Assembly: GCA_964023205.1 (NCBI GenBank)
Contig: OZ026839.1
Span: 14,972,386-15,036,385 of the forward strand
DNA from: Lutraria lutraria
Taxonomy: Eukaryota > Mollusca > Bivalvia > Venerida > Mactridae
Reading direction: 5' to 3'
DNA: 64,000 bases
Made by a program: the position numbers and the translations under genes. The notes under the pieces were generated by a model. The model was not told the DNA's origin. It was given only the letters and a program-made list of their open reading frames with translations, and made no database searches. The first letter of the stretch is position 1, and the number at the start of each line of letters is the position of its first letter. This document shows positions 12,140 through 24,200 of the stretch, piece after piece.

Positions 12140-15030
12140 AATACATGTCTAACCTGGCCTTACGGTCACCTGGAATCAGCGGTCACCTCCTTTTAACGGC
12201 CAGTTTCATTCCCCCCAACAAAATTCATTCTATATTTACCATGGATTAAACGGTCACCTGGCAAACGCGGCCAGCGGCCAGTTAATTTCATCCCAAATAC
12301 CATATTTTATTCGCATTAAACGGTCACCGGCCAGCGGCCAATTAAGTTCATCCCAAATAGACATTTGCGATTTAAGACGGTGACGGTGTTGAACTTCGGA
12401 TTAAATTAAAGGGGCCGTCTCACATTTATAATGAAAATGAATCACATTGGAGTACATGCATGTTATCTTAATATCAAGCCATATTTACAGAATTAAACCG
12501 ATTTGCTTTTCTCCGGCACACGATCCGGCGAATATTTACTACACGTGGTAACACTTTCCCGACGATGTCTTCATATTGTTCCTACTGATTTATAACACTT
12601 GAGCTCAACATAAAGACGATACTGTCGAATATATCTGTTTTATTTTCGGTACCTTCCAGGGGCGTAGCTTGACCAATAATGGTGTGTATGCAAAATTTTT
12701 GAATGCTCATGTGGGTTATTATATACCTCGGATCAAGTGCGTTTTAGATATTTCGCTTGAAAATCTATGCCTGTTTCAAGTTCGTAAAATCTTCCATGAC
12801 TTTTTTGCCCCCACACACTGCAATACCTTTCGACTGAGGATATTTTTTTAACACTGGCAAATAATTCGCATGTACATACTATTCATTAGACCAATAAATC
12901 TAACTGCATACGAAGTCGCATGTCTGTTATTTCCACAGATATCAAATGCGAACAGCAAAACAGTAGATCTACATGTACCTTCATATTTACACAAAAACAC
13001 ATGACGAAATGTATTTAGTTCTAATCGAATATCAGTGTAATTTTACGATTCCTTTTTCGGTTGAATACATCTAGAACATGTTCAGAGTCCAGCTGTTTTT
13101 CAGTGTAAACATTTAGTCCTAAGCTTGACAATCTACTTGTTGTCATAGTGTTTCTGGTGTAGCATATCAATAAACCATCGCTCAGCTGTAGCTGTAGATA
13201 CTAGCGAATACACAGAGCACCATATGTGTACGGACGGGTACAAATCTCGGTTTGTAGCCTTCAATTTTCTAGACGAAGTTTAGTCATGGGTATGATGTTA
13301 AGTTTCCCTATTTTGTCTCCAAGTAGGAAAAGGTAGCTCAGTTTCTTTAATGTGGCGCATTAAACCAAACCGCTGAGCATCATTCAGATGTCCTACAATA
13401 TATATGATGCGTATATTTAGGTTTGTTGCTATCATTGTCAGGGTAAATTACACTACAACTATAAATAGTCTAGATTCGTGATCATTTTGAATTAATTTAC
13501 TTGTATTTTGTTCATTAACAAATTTTGATTTTAACAATATGACAAATACAGACGTAAGTAGTTTTGTTCATGAATGTGCATTTCTGTTTACGATTACATT
13601 CTCATAGAATCAGCTTAGAGCTTTTGAGTATGTACCAATTTAGGAGTCACTTGAAAATGCAAAGTCGCCCGATGCCATTGACGGGAAAGAGCCACGTTGA
13701 CGACAGGTACCTGGTAGACGCAGGCGACAGCAGAAACGCCCTCTGGCAGAATAAATTCGGGACAACCAAGAGTCGTATAACAAATTCATTACAAAAAGTA
13801 CCGAAATTGATGCGTATACTCGGTTTGGTTCTAGTTCTTATGAAAATGAATAAAATTGTAAATTAAACATTTTTTTGAGTTGACATGCAAACACAATAAT
13901 TAGTAACACTTGCCCTATACAAAAGTATGTATAAATGATTTTGAGATGACCCCCGAATTTAATCCCAAATCCGATGTCCACCACCGTCACCGTCTTAAAC
14001 CGCAAATGTCTAATACCATATCTAATCCACATTAAACGGTCACCAGCCAAGCGCGAAATTCCAATATAAACATCGCTGAAATACACATTATGTCACCAAA
14101 AAAACCCGCTAAATTTAGATAACCTTTGACCCACAATTTAGCGGAGATTAACGACACACTCCGCCATATATCGGAATCCAATCAGATACGATGTTTAGTC
14201 AATGCAACACACGACGTGTTGACCACAGTTCTATTTAATTAGGTCGGTGTTTTGATGAAAGCAACGTGCAAATTATGCTGTAATTATCAAAAAGGTGAGG
14301 TGTTGAGAAGTTTGTCGTCAATGCAATTAAATCTAAGGCACTTCAACAAAAGAAAATAACACCTATTGTTGTAATCAATGAATTAAGGGACATTATAACT
14401 TGAGATGATCGTAAACCGAAATGGAAATTCAACATGCAAATACTCATCACTTATTAATTCAAAAGCAGTTGTTCAGAAACAAATAATTGACAAATATGCT
14501 TTCACTCAAATACACGTCACAGTTGTTTTAAATCTACCAGATGACCAACCGACTTTCCGAAAATCTACTTTCGCTTTGTCTATGTTAAAGGATAAGGTCG
14601 AAACATCGCCGAATAAAACTAATTATAATAGTAATGAATAAACGCCCGCTCTACGGTCCGATTGTCCGGTATTAAAAAGTACGGAGACGTATGTACGTAT
14701 CTTACGGAAAATGTAGGGGAAAATACTATCCTCTGCCTTATTTTTGGATTGGTTGGTAACTAAAATAAATAGTACATGTAATACATAAAATGATAAATTG
14801 TTAATTTCTATTCCTTTTGTATTTTTCTGTACTAAATGTTGATACATGTACTGATTATTATATTTACTGGGTAATCATAGTGTATAGCACTACATCTGTA
14901 TTAATAAAACAAAGATTAGTGAAAAATGGTACTGATATTCTACACCTGTGTTAAGTGGTCACCTGCCTTAAGCAGCCAATTCTGTCATTTCCCTTGACTG
15001 GCTGCTTAAGACAGGTTGGACTGTACATGC
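12140..15030. mobile_element. Possible long TIR element with 'cggtcacc/cggccag' subrepeats
   Basis: The left end (gtctaacctggccttacgg, about 12146) resembles the complement of the right end (ttaagacaggttggactgtac, about 15006-15026). Just inside both ends are same-orientation motifs of the type 'ggtcacct..cttaa.cggcca..t..catt.ccc'. At 12230-12360 these form tandem subrepeats of about 60 bp (cattaaacggtcaccggcca ... ttcatcccaaataccatat). A second TIR element (12361-14010) sits inside. The ORFs at 13564-13866 and 14405-14641 are unrecognised. This could equally be several unrelated repeat fragments. Confidence 0.35.
12361..14010. mobile_element. TIR element (about 1.65 kb) nested in a tandem repeat, TA target site
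   Basis: The ends are inverted copies over about 45 bp: gacatttgcgatttaagacg at the left and cgtcttaaaccgcaaatgtc at the right, each followed inward by the complement-matched 'gtgacggtg' block. Both are flanked by TA. Deleting the element and one TA rejoins ttcatcccaaata with taccatat, restoring the ~60-bp subrepeat seen upstream at about 12290-12360, which supports a genuine insertion. TA flanks fit a Tc1/mariner-type element. The interior has one 100-codon ORF (13564-13866) with no transposase motif that I can see, so it is probably non-autonomous. Confidence 0.6.
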
Positions 15031-15640
15031 AGTTGCATAAATAAATATTGAATTAAATTGCTTTTGAATAGTTTTTCGGTATAATAAAATAAATATTACA
15101 TGTCTGACCGGGTGACAGTAAAAGTGTCAATTTTCCACATGCAAGACTTTAAATATTAAAGGTGTAATGCCCCAAAAAATTACTGGTACCAGATGGTTGC
15201 CACACTTATTTCGAGGCATTGAAAGTTTTATTAAAACATTCCGTGCCTATGAAGCCCACCTAGCAACTATTAGTCATCAGAATGCAAAAGCAGGGTGAAT
15301 GCTTAAAATCATGCTTAGTAAAAGTCTGATATGCTTTGTTTTGTTTCTGAAGGTATGTATTCAATAATTGTATCCATTATCAGCCATAGGAATGTTTTTT
15401 TTAAACTAAGTGACTTTTAGTGATTGTACCAATTGTGTCTAACTGGCCATTTCTGCACTGAATCTACGTAGAACAGAAGTGGAAATGTTTTGAAACACCC
15501 ATGAACACAGACTTAGCTTGAACGTACATTTGGTCTGTCATACAATATTGATGTGCATTAGTTTTAAACTTGCTCTCTGGCGTAATATTTGCATGACCTT
15601 GTTATGTATATCACTCTGTCAATACAATTACTATTTTCAG

Positions 15641-17571
15641 GATGTGTTGGACCCACTTATGAAATTATCCCTAAAACTTCAGAAGCCTGCTAGTACCCTA
15701 TCTGACAGTCTATTCTGTGTGGAAGCAACTGCTGATCTCGTCAGATTTCAAATCCAGGTATACAATGAATCGGTTTACCGTTCACATACATTGTAATTTA
15801 TGTTATAACTGAACTGAAATTATAGCTTTGTGAGTTTCTACAATTCATAGAATTGGGTTCTTGATGGTCTGAGGGATTTCTCACTCAAGTTTTTTTTTGT
15901 CATCTACATGTATACTTTGAGCATGTAGCATTAAATGTTGTTAGTCAATCCCAAATGCTTGTTTCCCTTGTGTCAGAATGTGCATGACACTTCATGTGCA
16001 AAACATTTATCAGTCATTTCTTTGAAAATTGTTTCAGTAATAGTGAACAACTGTCTGAAGTTTTAGCTTCTGGCACTTACCAAGGTATCCAGCTTAGGGG
16101 TAATACACCATCTTTAAGTGATAAAGAAGACATCCTTGATAGATTTGCTGAGGCAATAAGATATCGGTTCGCACTGCAGGAGAATGAATAAATTCTACCA
16201 AGATCTTGAACTTCAAAATATTGCCTAAACATGACTCTCCAGAATTTCCAGGTTGTTTATTCGAGTCTTGATTTCAAAGTTGTTGAAGTTTCTGTTGGTT
16301 TTGTTTATTGATTGTTCTTTTTAGTTTATTTGTTGGAGAGTGTATTGTATCAGTTGTCTCACTTGTGGCATTTATATTTCTTCTGAATCAATTAAACAAA
16401 TTTAAAACAAGGAACAGCTCTTAAATTAATGTGTTTATTCTTATAACATTAATACTTACAGAAATAATAAGGTATCTGTTGAGTTTGCAAGTCTGCTCAA
16501 TAAATCATGATAAATTTAAGATGCTGAATAAACATTTTATAAAATCACAAGTCCAAGCAATAAAATTCCCGTCCTGACACTGACAGTTACAATAATGTCT
16601 TAAGTATGAGTATAAACTGTGTACCTAGTGCTTTGTTTATTTGACCATTTCCCCCCCAGACTTTGGCACCAGTGAAATTAAGACGGTAGAAAGCCATTTC
16701 AAGAAGACCCTAGTGAAGGCAGATGCGGACTTTGATGTGGATGTTGCACTGGCCGAGTGGAAGAGTTCTTAATAAAAGGTTTGTATATGATAGACTTGTG
16801 TGTTTTCACCTGACCAAGAGCATGTACACAGTATTACCTATTTTTTGCAATCTGAAATTACTTCACCTCAATTACACAATTTCTGATTCTTAGTTTTACT
16901 TATAGACATGGTAACACATCACAGAATATGAGCTGGGCCGAAGTTTGCTTAGAGGATTTTCCATCATGCCTGCTACTATTTAATTTACTATTGACTCTTC
17001 CTCCAACAAGTGTAAGCTGTGAAACAACATTTTCTCATATGAAACTAGTTTAAACTAGTAGAAGGACTAGACTGAACAATACAACTTTGAATGACCTTCT
17101 CATGGTCAAGTTGCAGTCACCAGATGTGCGAGTGTTTGACCCAGAGCCATCAATTGATATGTGGCTAGTAGGTTTATTCTTCAAATAAACAGCTGTTCAA
17201 TGTTTTCTTTTTGTCATTTTATCCAGTATTCACATTTTTCTTGCATAATGTTCGTTTACATACAATTATTCAAGCTACATATTAAGACTCTCTTCATGTG
17301 CTGTTTTCAGGGATTTGCTTTGAAGCCCCGCAAGTTAAATTACAAGCGCTCTACTAAGATGTCTGATGATTCAGTAGTCAGTATCTGTGAGGAAGAGTCA
17401 GAAGAGGATCCTTTAACTAATCTCGATTTTTACAGCATGTGTTCCCAAGAAGAAGTTGATGACTTAAATAAGATCTACCAGAAAGATAGTGCAAGTGAAT
17501 TCAACAGCTTCGATGGATTTAGCAATGAAGAAGCTGTATTTGAAAAACTGATGATATTCTCCCGTGAATGA
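15641..17571 (+). pseudogene. Decayed hAT-transposase-derived gene
   Basis: Exon-like blocks in order: 15641-15757 (ttttcag acceptor, cag|gtatac donor, phase 0, 39 codons starting DVLDPLMKLSLKLQKP); 16038-16191 (ILDRFAEAIRYRF region, ends in TAA); 16660-16771 (SHFKKTLVKADADFD, ends in TAA); 16906-17169; and 17311-17571. The fourth block carries the hAT C-terminal dimerisation signature: WAEVCLEDFPSCLLLFNLLL, then SVSCETTFSHMKLV, then RTRLNNTTLNDLLMVKL. The last block is acidic (EEESEEDPLTNLDF). The organisation resembles hAT-derived ZNF862/KIAA1586-like proteins. An in-frame TAA interrupts the dimerisation domain after MKLV, exon 2 does not join exon 1 in phase, and the 5' half with any zinc finger is missing. 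I infer a dead copy. Confidence 0.6.
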
Positions 17572-17923
17572 GCAATAATCAAATATAAACTGAAATTCCA
17601 TTCATTTGAATGCATAAATCTGAAATAAACTGAATTTTATTAGATGACAAGAATTGTTCTCTTTTACCCAAAAACGATAGAAAAAATGCAGCGATTATTT
17701 TTGGTCTGGTAAAATTTATAAAGTCACCAGACCGACTGTCTGGTAAAATTCTGAGGTCTTTCGTATTGTCTGTAAGTATTTTATTCCAAAAATATATCAT
17801 GGATTGGGATCTCAGATGTTTATCAATGTAATCAGCTCTAATTAATGTTGAGACATAGACGATGAATTTAGATAACACATTATTGTTCATGAATCTAAAA
17901 ATAACCATATAAGATAATGGCAT

Positions 17924-20523
17924 TTACAGTCTGTGGACACCAAAATGGTTCATATGTGGATTTGGCACGACCTCTGTTGCATTATTCACTTTCACAAACA
18001 ATCTATCCCCTTCATGCAACTGGAAGGTACTACCAATATGACTGGTGAACCTGTACTTGTCTCGGGTACAAGAACACCTAGTGTCTCTGTTACTTAAAAT
18101 AGGCAGTGCATCATTATGTGTAGTGCCATACTTAATTAGGTAAACTGAGTGTTGGTACGTCACAGGACCTTGTTTGAAGTCAAAGACACTCCCAGGGCCA
18201 TCATGCTCCAGCACAAGTTGACTGTACACAAAGAACAAACCAGATCTTTTCACCTCAATTAAACCATGCTCATGGTGATGTGTCAGGTGCTTATTTGTTG
18301 GTGTTATTGCCAGATCAGAATCACCGTCCCAAACCAACTTCCTATGGGGACTGAATTCTAAAATATCAAGATAAATAACTCAGCTTCCGATGCAGTGATA
18401 CAATCGTCTATAATATCAATGGAAATGGATAAAAAATCCACGTTTCAAACTATATAATGGCCGAATACCTTTCAAGTGCTTCCATAAAAGACAACAGGCA
18501 CAAAAACTGTGGAATATTTTTCTGATCACTTGTAATCTCTATAGGGAGTTTTTCTGCCACAAGAAGAAAAGATGGAAAATTGTTCGTTAAGTGAGTTGAT
18601 ATATCATTGGAGGCAATCGCTGAACAAATTGAAAGAAGCCTTTGGCTTGAAACCAAATGTTTAAATAAACTGTTAAATCATGCTTTATAGAAATACCTTG
18701 TTTCTCTTTCAGTCCAACTATTTTTATTGTTGCAGTTTCGTCTTCATTTCCACATTTGTACTTGGAGTATGTGGGATTTGCTGAAATAATACAACATATT
18801 AATGTGATGAGTTAAATATATGTATCATTAACACTAAAGTCCTCAAAAAAACCGTAGATATCAGAAAACCGGATTTTGGTCCAGTCCGGAAATGATTCAG
18901 TTTTCAGGGTTTTAATTGTGCAATGAATTTTAAACTTACATCGCTCTTCAATTATTAAAGTCCCATTAGCTTTTTGCTGTAGAAAATTATATGCAAAAAA
19001 ACAAACAATTGCTGATATTATCCTACGATAATTATTACCGACGAAACGAGCCCTATTTCTTCTTAAAACAATCATTTCACTGTGACGTCACTAAATACGA
19101 CATGTGCGAACTGTGCGAACTGGACTGCGGGAAACACAGCTGTTCTATAAATATTATTTATTTCAATGATATTGAAAAAAATACGATACAGGTTTTGGAA
19201 ACATTTTTTCTTGCTTTTAAGTCTGCACGTGAGGAAAACATTTAATTAATTATATAGCAAATTGTCAAATTATCATGTAAAAAGAATACTCGTGTAACCG
19301 TCCGCTTGTATCACGTGCTATAATTAATGTATACACACATTTTAAACAGTAAATGACAATACCATCCTATAATGTAGTATTACTTACTTCTCGCTAGCTC
19401 CTTTTTCATCCAATTGCCTGCGAACTGAAATCATATACACAAATATATTCGTGGTATTTACAATTCAATCATTCATACATGTCGTCACATAAACCATCTG
19501 ATATAATGTAAGATATAAAAATAAAACTACAGTGCGACTTCTCCAAAGCAACACCCTTAGGAGTAGCAAAATGATGTTGTTGTTGAGAGTTTAATTAATA
19601 TTTAAATTGTGCAGTCGAAAAATTTTTGTTATTTTTAAATGGAGGTTGTTGCTCAAGAGAGGGCCGTTCTGGAAAGGTAGTTGTTTTACAGTACAACCTC
19701 TCCACAAGGGCCCTCTCTTGAGCAACGACATCCCTGCAACAACAGCCTGATTTTGCCCACCGTTAGATTGAACTATAACTTTAACTTCTCTAGAGCAACA
19801 ACCTCTCTACAACAACCTAATTTTGCTACTCCCAAAGGGTGTTGATATGGAGAGGATGCACTGTAAAAACCAATGATGCTTCGTCAGTAATACATATGTT
19901 ATGATAGTTAGGGATGTCATTTATTTTTTCAAGATTTTACTTTTGATCTTCCGAACGGTTAACCGCCATCCATGACAATAGGTTTATGTCTCTGACGTTT
20001 TAATAATTATACTTTTTTATACTTTAATAATACATACCATACATAAATAATACATACCGTACATAAATAATACATACCGTACATAAATAATACATACCGT
20101 ACATAATTAATACATACCGTAATTAAATAATACATACCATACATAAATAGTACAGACCGTACATAAATAATACATACCGTACATAAATAATACATACCGT
20201 ACATAAATAATACATACCAAATGTACCAGATCGTACAGGCTCTGTCCGCCTTCGACACAACACTTTCCTTCGGCCTTCAGAGTGAAGTCATGAATATCAT
20301 CATCCGGATGTGCACGTAGGTCAGCACAGTCAACACATAGCTCCACCATTTGCGTTATTTCACAATTTAAATCCTTCACCATGTATGTTACCGTTAAACA
20401 CAGTAGCGTGCTGAGCAAAATATTTAATGCGACAAAAAGGACACATCTTGTTTTGACTTTACTTGATTCCTGTCCTGTTGCCGGTTTTTCTAGCCCAGTC
20501 GGTACCTTCTCGTATTCATCCAT
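17924..20523 (-). CDS. TNF-A: TNF-superfamily ligand, intact, 4 exons, 286 aa
   Basis: Exons on the - strand: 20218-20523, 19388-19424, 18697-18780 and 17924-18357, summing to 861 bp (287 codons with stop). Phases 0, 1 and 1 match at every junction. Type II membrane topology: cytoplasmic tail 1-26; signal-anchor 27-49 (VLFVALNILLSTLLCLTVTY); Cys-rich stalk to about 125 (CEITQMVELCVDC, GKCCVEGG). The TNF domain runs from about 130 to 286. It begins at ATIKIVG, contains the family core LIEVKRSGLFFVYSQLVL, a mid-domain CSC, the HEGDRLFVKV strand, and the characteristic end NHFGVHRL. As a TNF ligand it should trimerise and bind a TNFR-type receptor in apoptosis or inflammatory signalling. The exon 4 acceptor is tttag|AA; the nearer cag gives the wrong phase. 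The 12-residue exon 2 is the least certain part. Donor of exon 1 abuts a 20-bp tandem repeat. Confidence 0.85.
19530..19863. mobile_element. MITE with cagtg...cactg ends, TA target duplication
   Basis: The left end cagtgcgacttctccaaagc and the right end ggtgttgatatggagagg...cactg are inverted copies extending about 50 bp inward (shared agtagcaaaat / attttgctact). TA flanks both ends (19528-19529 and 19864-19865). The interior repeats the theme (cctctccacaagggccctct, agcaacaacctct) and is non-coding. This is a Tc1/mariner-type non-autonomous element lying in intron 1 of TNF-A. Confidence 0.75.
20019..20217 (-). repeat. 20-bp tandem repeat starting at the TNF-A exon 1 donor
   Basis: About ten copies of a 20-bp unit. 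On the gene's sense (-) strand it reads ggtatgtattatttatgtac, with minor variants (accgtaatta, accatac). The array begins immediately at the exon 1 donor: the splice GT at 20217-20216 is the first unit's gtatgt. Every unit therefore carries a donor-like (c)g|gtatgt. Confidence 0.9.
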
Positions 20524-20839
20524 TATGAGTAGTTATATGAGTTAAAACGACAGTAATACAGGTAAATATTGAACTTTTAAATAAGTATATCGACTTAAAC
20601 TGAAGTAAACGAATATCAAATATGGCCGCCGTGTACTGATAACATTACAAGGATTTATAAATAGAATTTTTGTAATAAGAGTTTACAATTACCACCATGT
20701 CTTGAAATAAGCTCAATCGATTTACCTGTACTTGTGTATTATGAAAGTACATTTAGGCCATCATTACCTCGTCCTCATTTTTAACCAGTTTCTCACAAAT
20801 ATTAGAATTTTAGAATGTCGAAAATGGTGGGCGGGCGTC

Positions 20840-21060
20840 AAACAGGAGGTGTCCGGTCAATAACTAAAGTTCGGATTGACCAATCTTGACTAAACTTCGT
20901 TTGTAGGATCCTTGAATAAAAACCTACCTTGGGGTTGTATTTGGGATATGCGGGGTCAAGGTCACTGTTACTAAAAATATAAAATCAATGTCCGGTCAAT
21001 AACTTAAGTTTGGAATTACCAATGTTGACTAAACTTGTTATAATTAAAAATAGGTTATGA
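20840..21060. repeat. Two-copy dispersed repeat (gtccggtcaataac)
   Basis: Two degenerate copies of about 140 bp start gtccggtcaataac (about 20849 and 20989) and share 'ttgactaaactt'. A 'ggtcaaggtcactgttact' block separates them, as is common in bivalve low-complexity repeats. Non-coding, upstream of TNF-A. Confidence 0.5.
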
Positions 21061-21277
21061 GCTGTCGAGACGTGACACAGCCGCTATTTATAGTTGAAAA
21101 CCATTGTCATTTTCGGAGAATAACATTGAAACCGACCGGGCTCATATGTTCAACTTTAATTTGTGCATGTGATTTACCGTGTCGCGGAATCTAAATAATC
21201 CGTAAGTAGGCAACCAGATAACATTTTTCGAAAATTGCCGACGAATATTTTCTGATAATATCATGGTGGTGATTAAG

Positions 21278-21356
21278 CAATCGTAACTACTCGGAGATTT
21301 TCGTAACTCATTAATACGCACTTTTCTTTAGACAAACGCCGAGTAGTTCCGATTGT
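21278..21356. mobile_element. MITE family copy 2, internally deleted (79 bp)
   Basis: Both TIRs are kept (caatcgtaactactcgg at the left; ccgagtagttccgattg at the right). The interior is reduced to about 45 bp, still including 'tttcgtaac' and 'agacaaacgccga' as in the longer copies at 7231-7536 and 36332-36665. It lies between TNF-A and TNF-B. Confidence 0.7.
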
Positions 21357-21884
21357 TGATTAAACTGAATTGTGAGTAAGCGTTCCTAGAAAATTGGGAA
21401 AAAAAATGGTAGACCGACGTAAAAAACACTAAATATAGAACAATTAAGTCACTAATTGCGTTTTAAATTATGAAAACGTCATGTTTGAAATATGTGATGG
21501 AGTAGTTACAGGCTTTCTGATTTGAATTTGAAATTTAAATATTGAAATGATTCATTACAACATAAAGGAAATATTGACATATAGCCTTTGTATGATTACA
21601 CTTACACTTAGAACGACTATCAGTTTACAAACATTTAATAATGTTCCAGTAAGCATACAATACAGAAAATACTTCAAAACTGAAATGAATATTTTGTTAA
21701 ACATTTGAAATATGAAATTTCGGTGCATGTAAATAGCGTCTGAATAAACAAACGTTACCATCTCTGTACATAATAACCGGTATACAGTTCTAGCTAGGCA
21801 ACATCACAACCCACTTAGACGTGACTATAACTACAGACCAACGTGGACCTCGTACAAGCAAAGATATGTGTAATCCATGAATAA

Positions 21885-23458
21885 TCAAATTAGATTGAAA
21901 CCAAAAAAGTTGTGTTCCCCATTTATGATATGAGTCTGTTTGTTATAACCTTGACTGAAAGCTCGTCGCCAGCATGCAATTCGACTACACTGTTCACAAG
22001 AGAGATTGAGAAATTGACTGTTTTACTGCATAACGGATTGATGCTCCTAGCAAGCTCTACTTCGAGACCCTTCAATATATTGAACTTGCATAATCCAAGT
22101 TGTAAATGTCTAGCATGGCTCTTATCCGGTAAACCATTTTCATACTGGCTCGGTACACTGAGTTCAACATACGCGTATGCCAAATATGTTCCCGACACAG
22201 GGACAACTAATCTCCCATCACGGTAAGTGACTCCGTTCTGTAAGTAGGCATTTTGGTGAATGTAAGGATCACCTACATGACTCCAGTGTGACTCCATGGT
22301 ACAATGTCAAGATCGTGCACATCTGTAAATACAGTATGACATGCTATAATAGAAATTTTAACAGCAATTGAAATATAAAAATAATTCAAATTCAATAAAT
22401 AAAATGTTATATGTTTATAGCTTGTACATGTACATGTATATGAGTGTGTTAGCAGCGTAGTACGATCCAATGGTCAATAATAAACTGTTAGCACGGACTG
22501 CCTTGTTATTTCGGTCTTTTCAGTGCTGAATTTTATCACTAAATCGCTAATTAGCACTGTTTGTACATGTATACACTTTGTAGATGACACTTACATAGTA
22601 TATGTTGAGATATGTGTTTCCCAATTACTTTTGCCGCTGGTTTCATTTCCCAGAATTTAATTCTGAAAAGTCTTTGGGTGTTTTCCTTGTTGAAACGTTT
22701 CTTCAAATTTTCCTCATTCATTTTCTTCGTAGTCTTGAACTGTTTCTCAACATGCTGTAAATTGTACATTTCGTAAGTAAATTGTTCGAGCGAATTATCA
22801 ACAAAAGCCATGTAAGAGTGATCTCGGCATTTTAGAATAGTTCAAGATTCAACGCTTGTTTCGATATCTAGATAAGACCTACATTGGGAAAGATGTACTA
22901 GTATTAGATCATCTATTCATACAATGTACGTGATAAATCATCTGTACGTTTATAACAACACTTCTAATTCTTACATTAACTAGACTTGTTGCAATTAATA
23001 TGCCTTGTAAAGGAACAACGTTTTTACCATATCGTTTGTCCGGAAACGACAGGGGTAACCACTACGAACGTGGTACGATTTGTGTGTGTGTGTAGGGGGG
23101 GGGGGGGGGGGGGTAAATAAATACTGAATTTGAAAGTCTGTTCGCTAACGCCTTATTCAATAGTTTAAACCTAAAATTTATGTGTTTAACTGCGGAATGG
23201 TCAATAAGCTAGTTTTACTTCACTGCATTAAACGCGAACAAAAAAGGTTAATGGAAAATTGAAAAAGAGACAGGTAACTAGATTTGGTAGTCTTGTGCAG
23301 AATGAATGCCGTCTGGTCACATTTTATCCCATTGTCTGTGTCAATACATATGTTATCATCGCATTGCGTTTCCTCGGGGATATCAGACAATGTCCATACA
23401 AGAATGACAACTATCATCAGCGAAACAGCATTACAAACAATGTTAATTTGTCGTGCAT
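21885..23458 (-). pseudogene. TNF-B: TNF-superfamily ligand pseudogene, close paralogue of TNF-D
   Basis: Recognisable parts: first exon from ATG 23458, anchor SLMIVVILVWTL, then CIDTDNGIKC; stalk exon 22595-22754 (acceptor tttacag, donor ctat|gtaagt, phase 0 to 1) ending WEMKPAAKVIGK; TNF exon from 22322 (acceptor tttacag, phase 1) with GRLVVPVSGTYLAYAYV and VELHAGDELSVKV. Lesions: the ATG frame runs out in the anchor and the rest is in another frame; no good exon 1 donor is visible; an 11-bp tandem duplication (tgactcca at 22278 and 22289) shifts the TNF frame just after the exon start; near 21940 a one-base loss brings an early TAA, while the family ending NFFGFNLI survives in another frame up to 21885. 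Exon phases match TNF-D exactly. It is probably inactive unless these are assembly errors. Confidence 0.75.
23095..23113 (+). repeat. G19 homopolymer next to a TG run
   Basis: A run of 19 G follows (tg)n in otherwise AT-rich DNA. It is prone to length error in sequencing and could form G-quadruplex structure. Confidence 0.9.
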
Positions 23459-23589
23459 TTTATACCAAAATCAACTATAACTAGAACTATCATTAAAGGT
23501 GATGAATACCCCCAGATGCGGCCTTGACACAGTTATTGTTACATTTTACAGAGGGGAAATATAATGCACTTTCATCTTTTCAATACCTG

Positions 23590-24200
23590 CAAATTGTTGC
23601 TTAGAAATATCCTGACCAGTTTCTAAATATTCATTATATATAAAATACAAAGGGCCATAACTCATTAAAATTTACTCGGACAAAACCTATTGTAGACATG
23701 CACAACTTGGCAAACTACTTATCACTTCTAAGAAGTTTCACTGAATTCCTGCAACTAGTTGCTGAGAAATGGTACGGACAACATTTAATTATTGTGTAAA
23801 ACAAAGGGTCATAACTCAGTGGACTTTAATCCAAACACAACCTGGTTATTGCATGCACAACTTGGCTTACTTTTCATAACTTCTGTGAAGTTTCATTGAA
23901 TTCCTATGAGTAGTTACTGAGATATTGTATATACACTGTATAAAAACAACAAAGGGCCATAACTCAGTTGAAATTTAACCAACCAAGACAAGCTTAATGC
24001 ATGCACAACTAGGCTAACTACTTATCACTCTTGTGAAGTTTTATTGAATTCCTGTGGGTAGTAGCTGAGAAATTGTCCGGACAAAATTTGCCTATTGTAT
24101 ATACTGTATTACTGAACACTTCTGTGAAGTTTCATTGAAATCCTTTAAGTAGTTGCTGAGAAATTCTCCGGACAAGCGTGAATCCAATATAGCCCCCATA
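23590..24200. repeat. Degenerate tandem repeat, about 145-155 bp monomer
   Basis: At least three to four diverged monomers share aaagggccataactcag, 'gcatgcacaacttggc', 'tatcacttctgtgaagtttc' and 'ttgctgagaaattgtccgga'. This is the widespread bivalve type of non-coding repeat. It lies between TNF-B and TNF-C. Confidence 0.75.

Noticed and set aside
18812..19075. ORF in TNF-A intron 2 (- strand, 87 codons) as an extra exon
   Set aside because: It would break the phase 1-1 joining of exons 2 and 3 and has no clear acceptor/donor pair.
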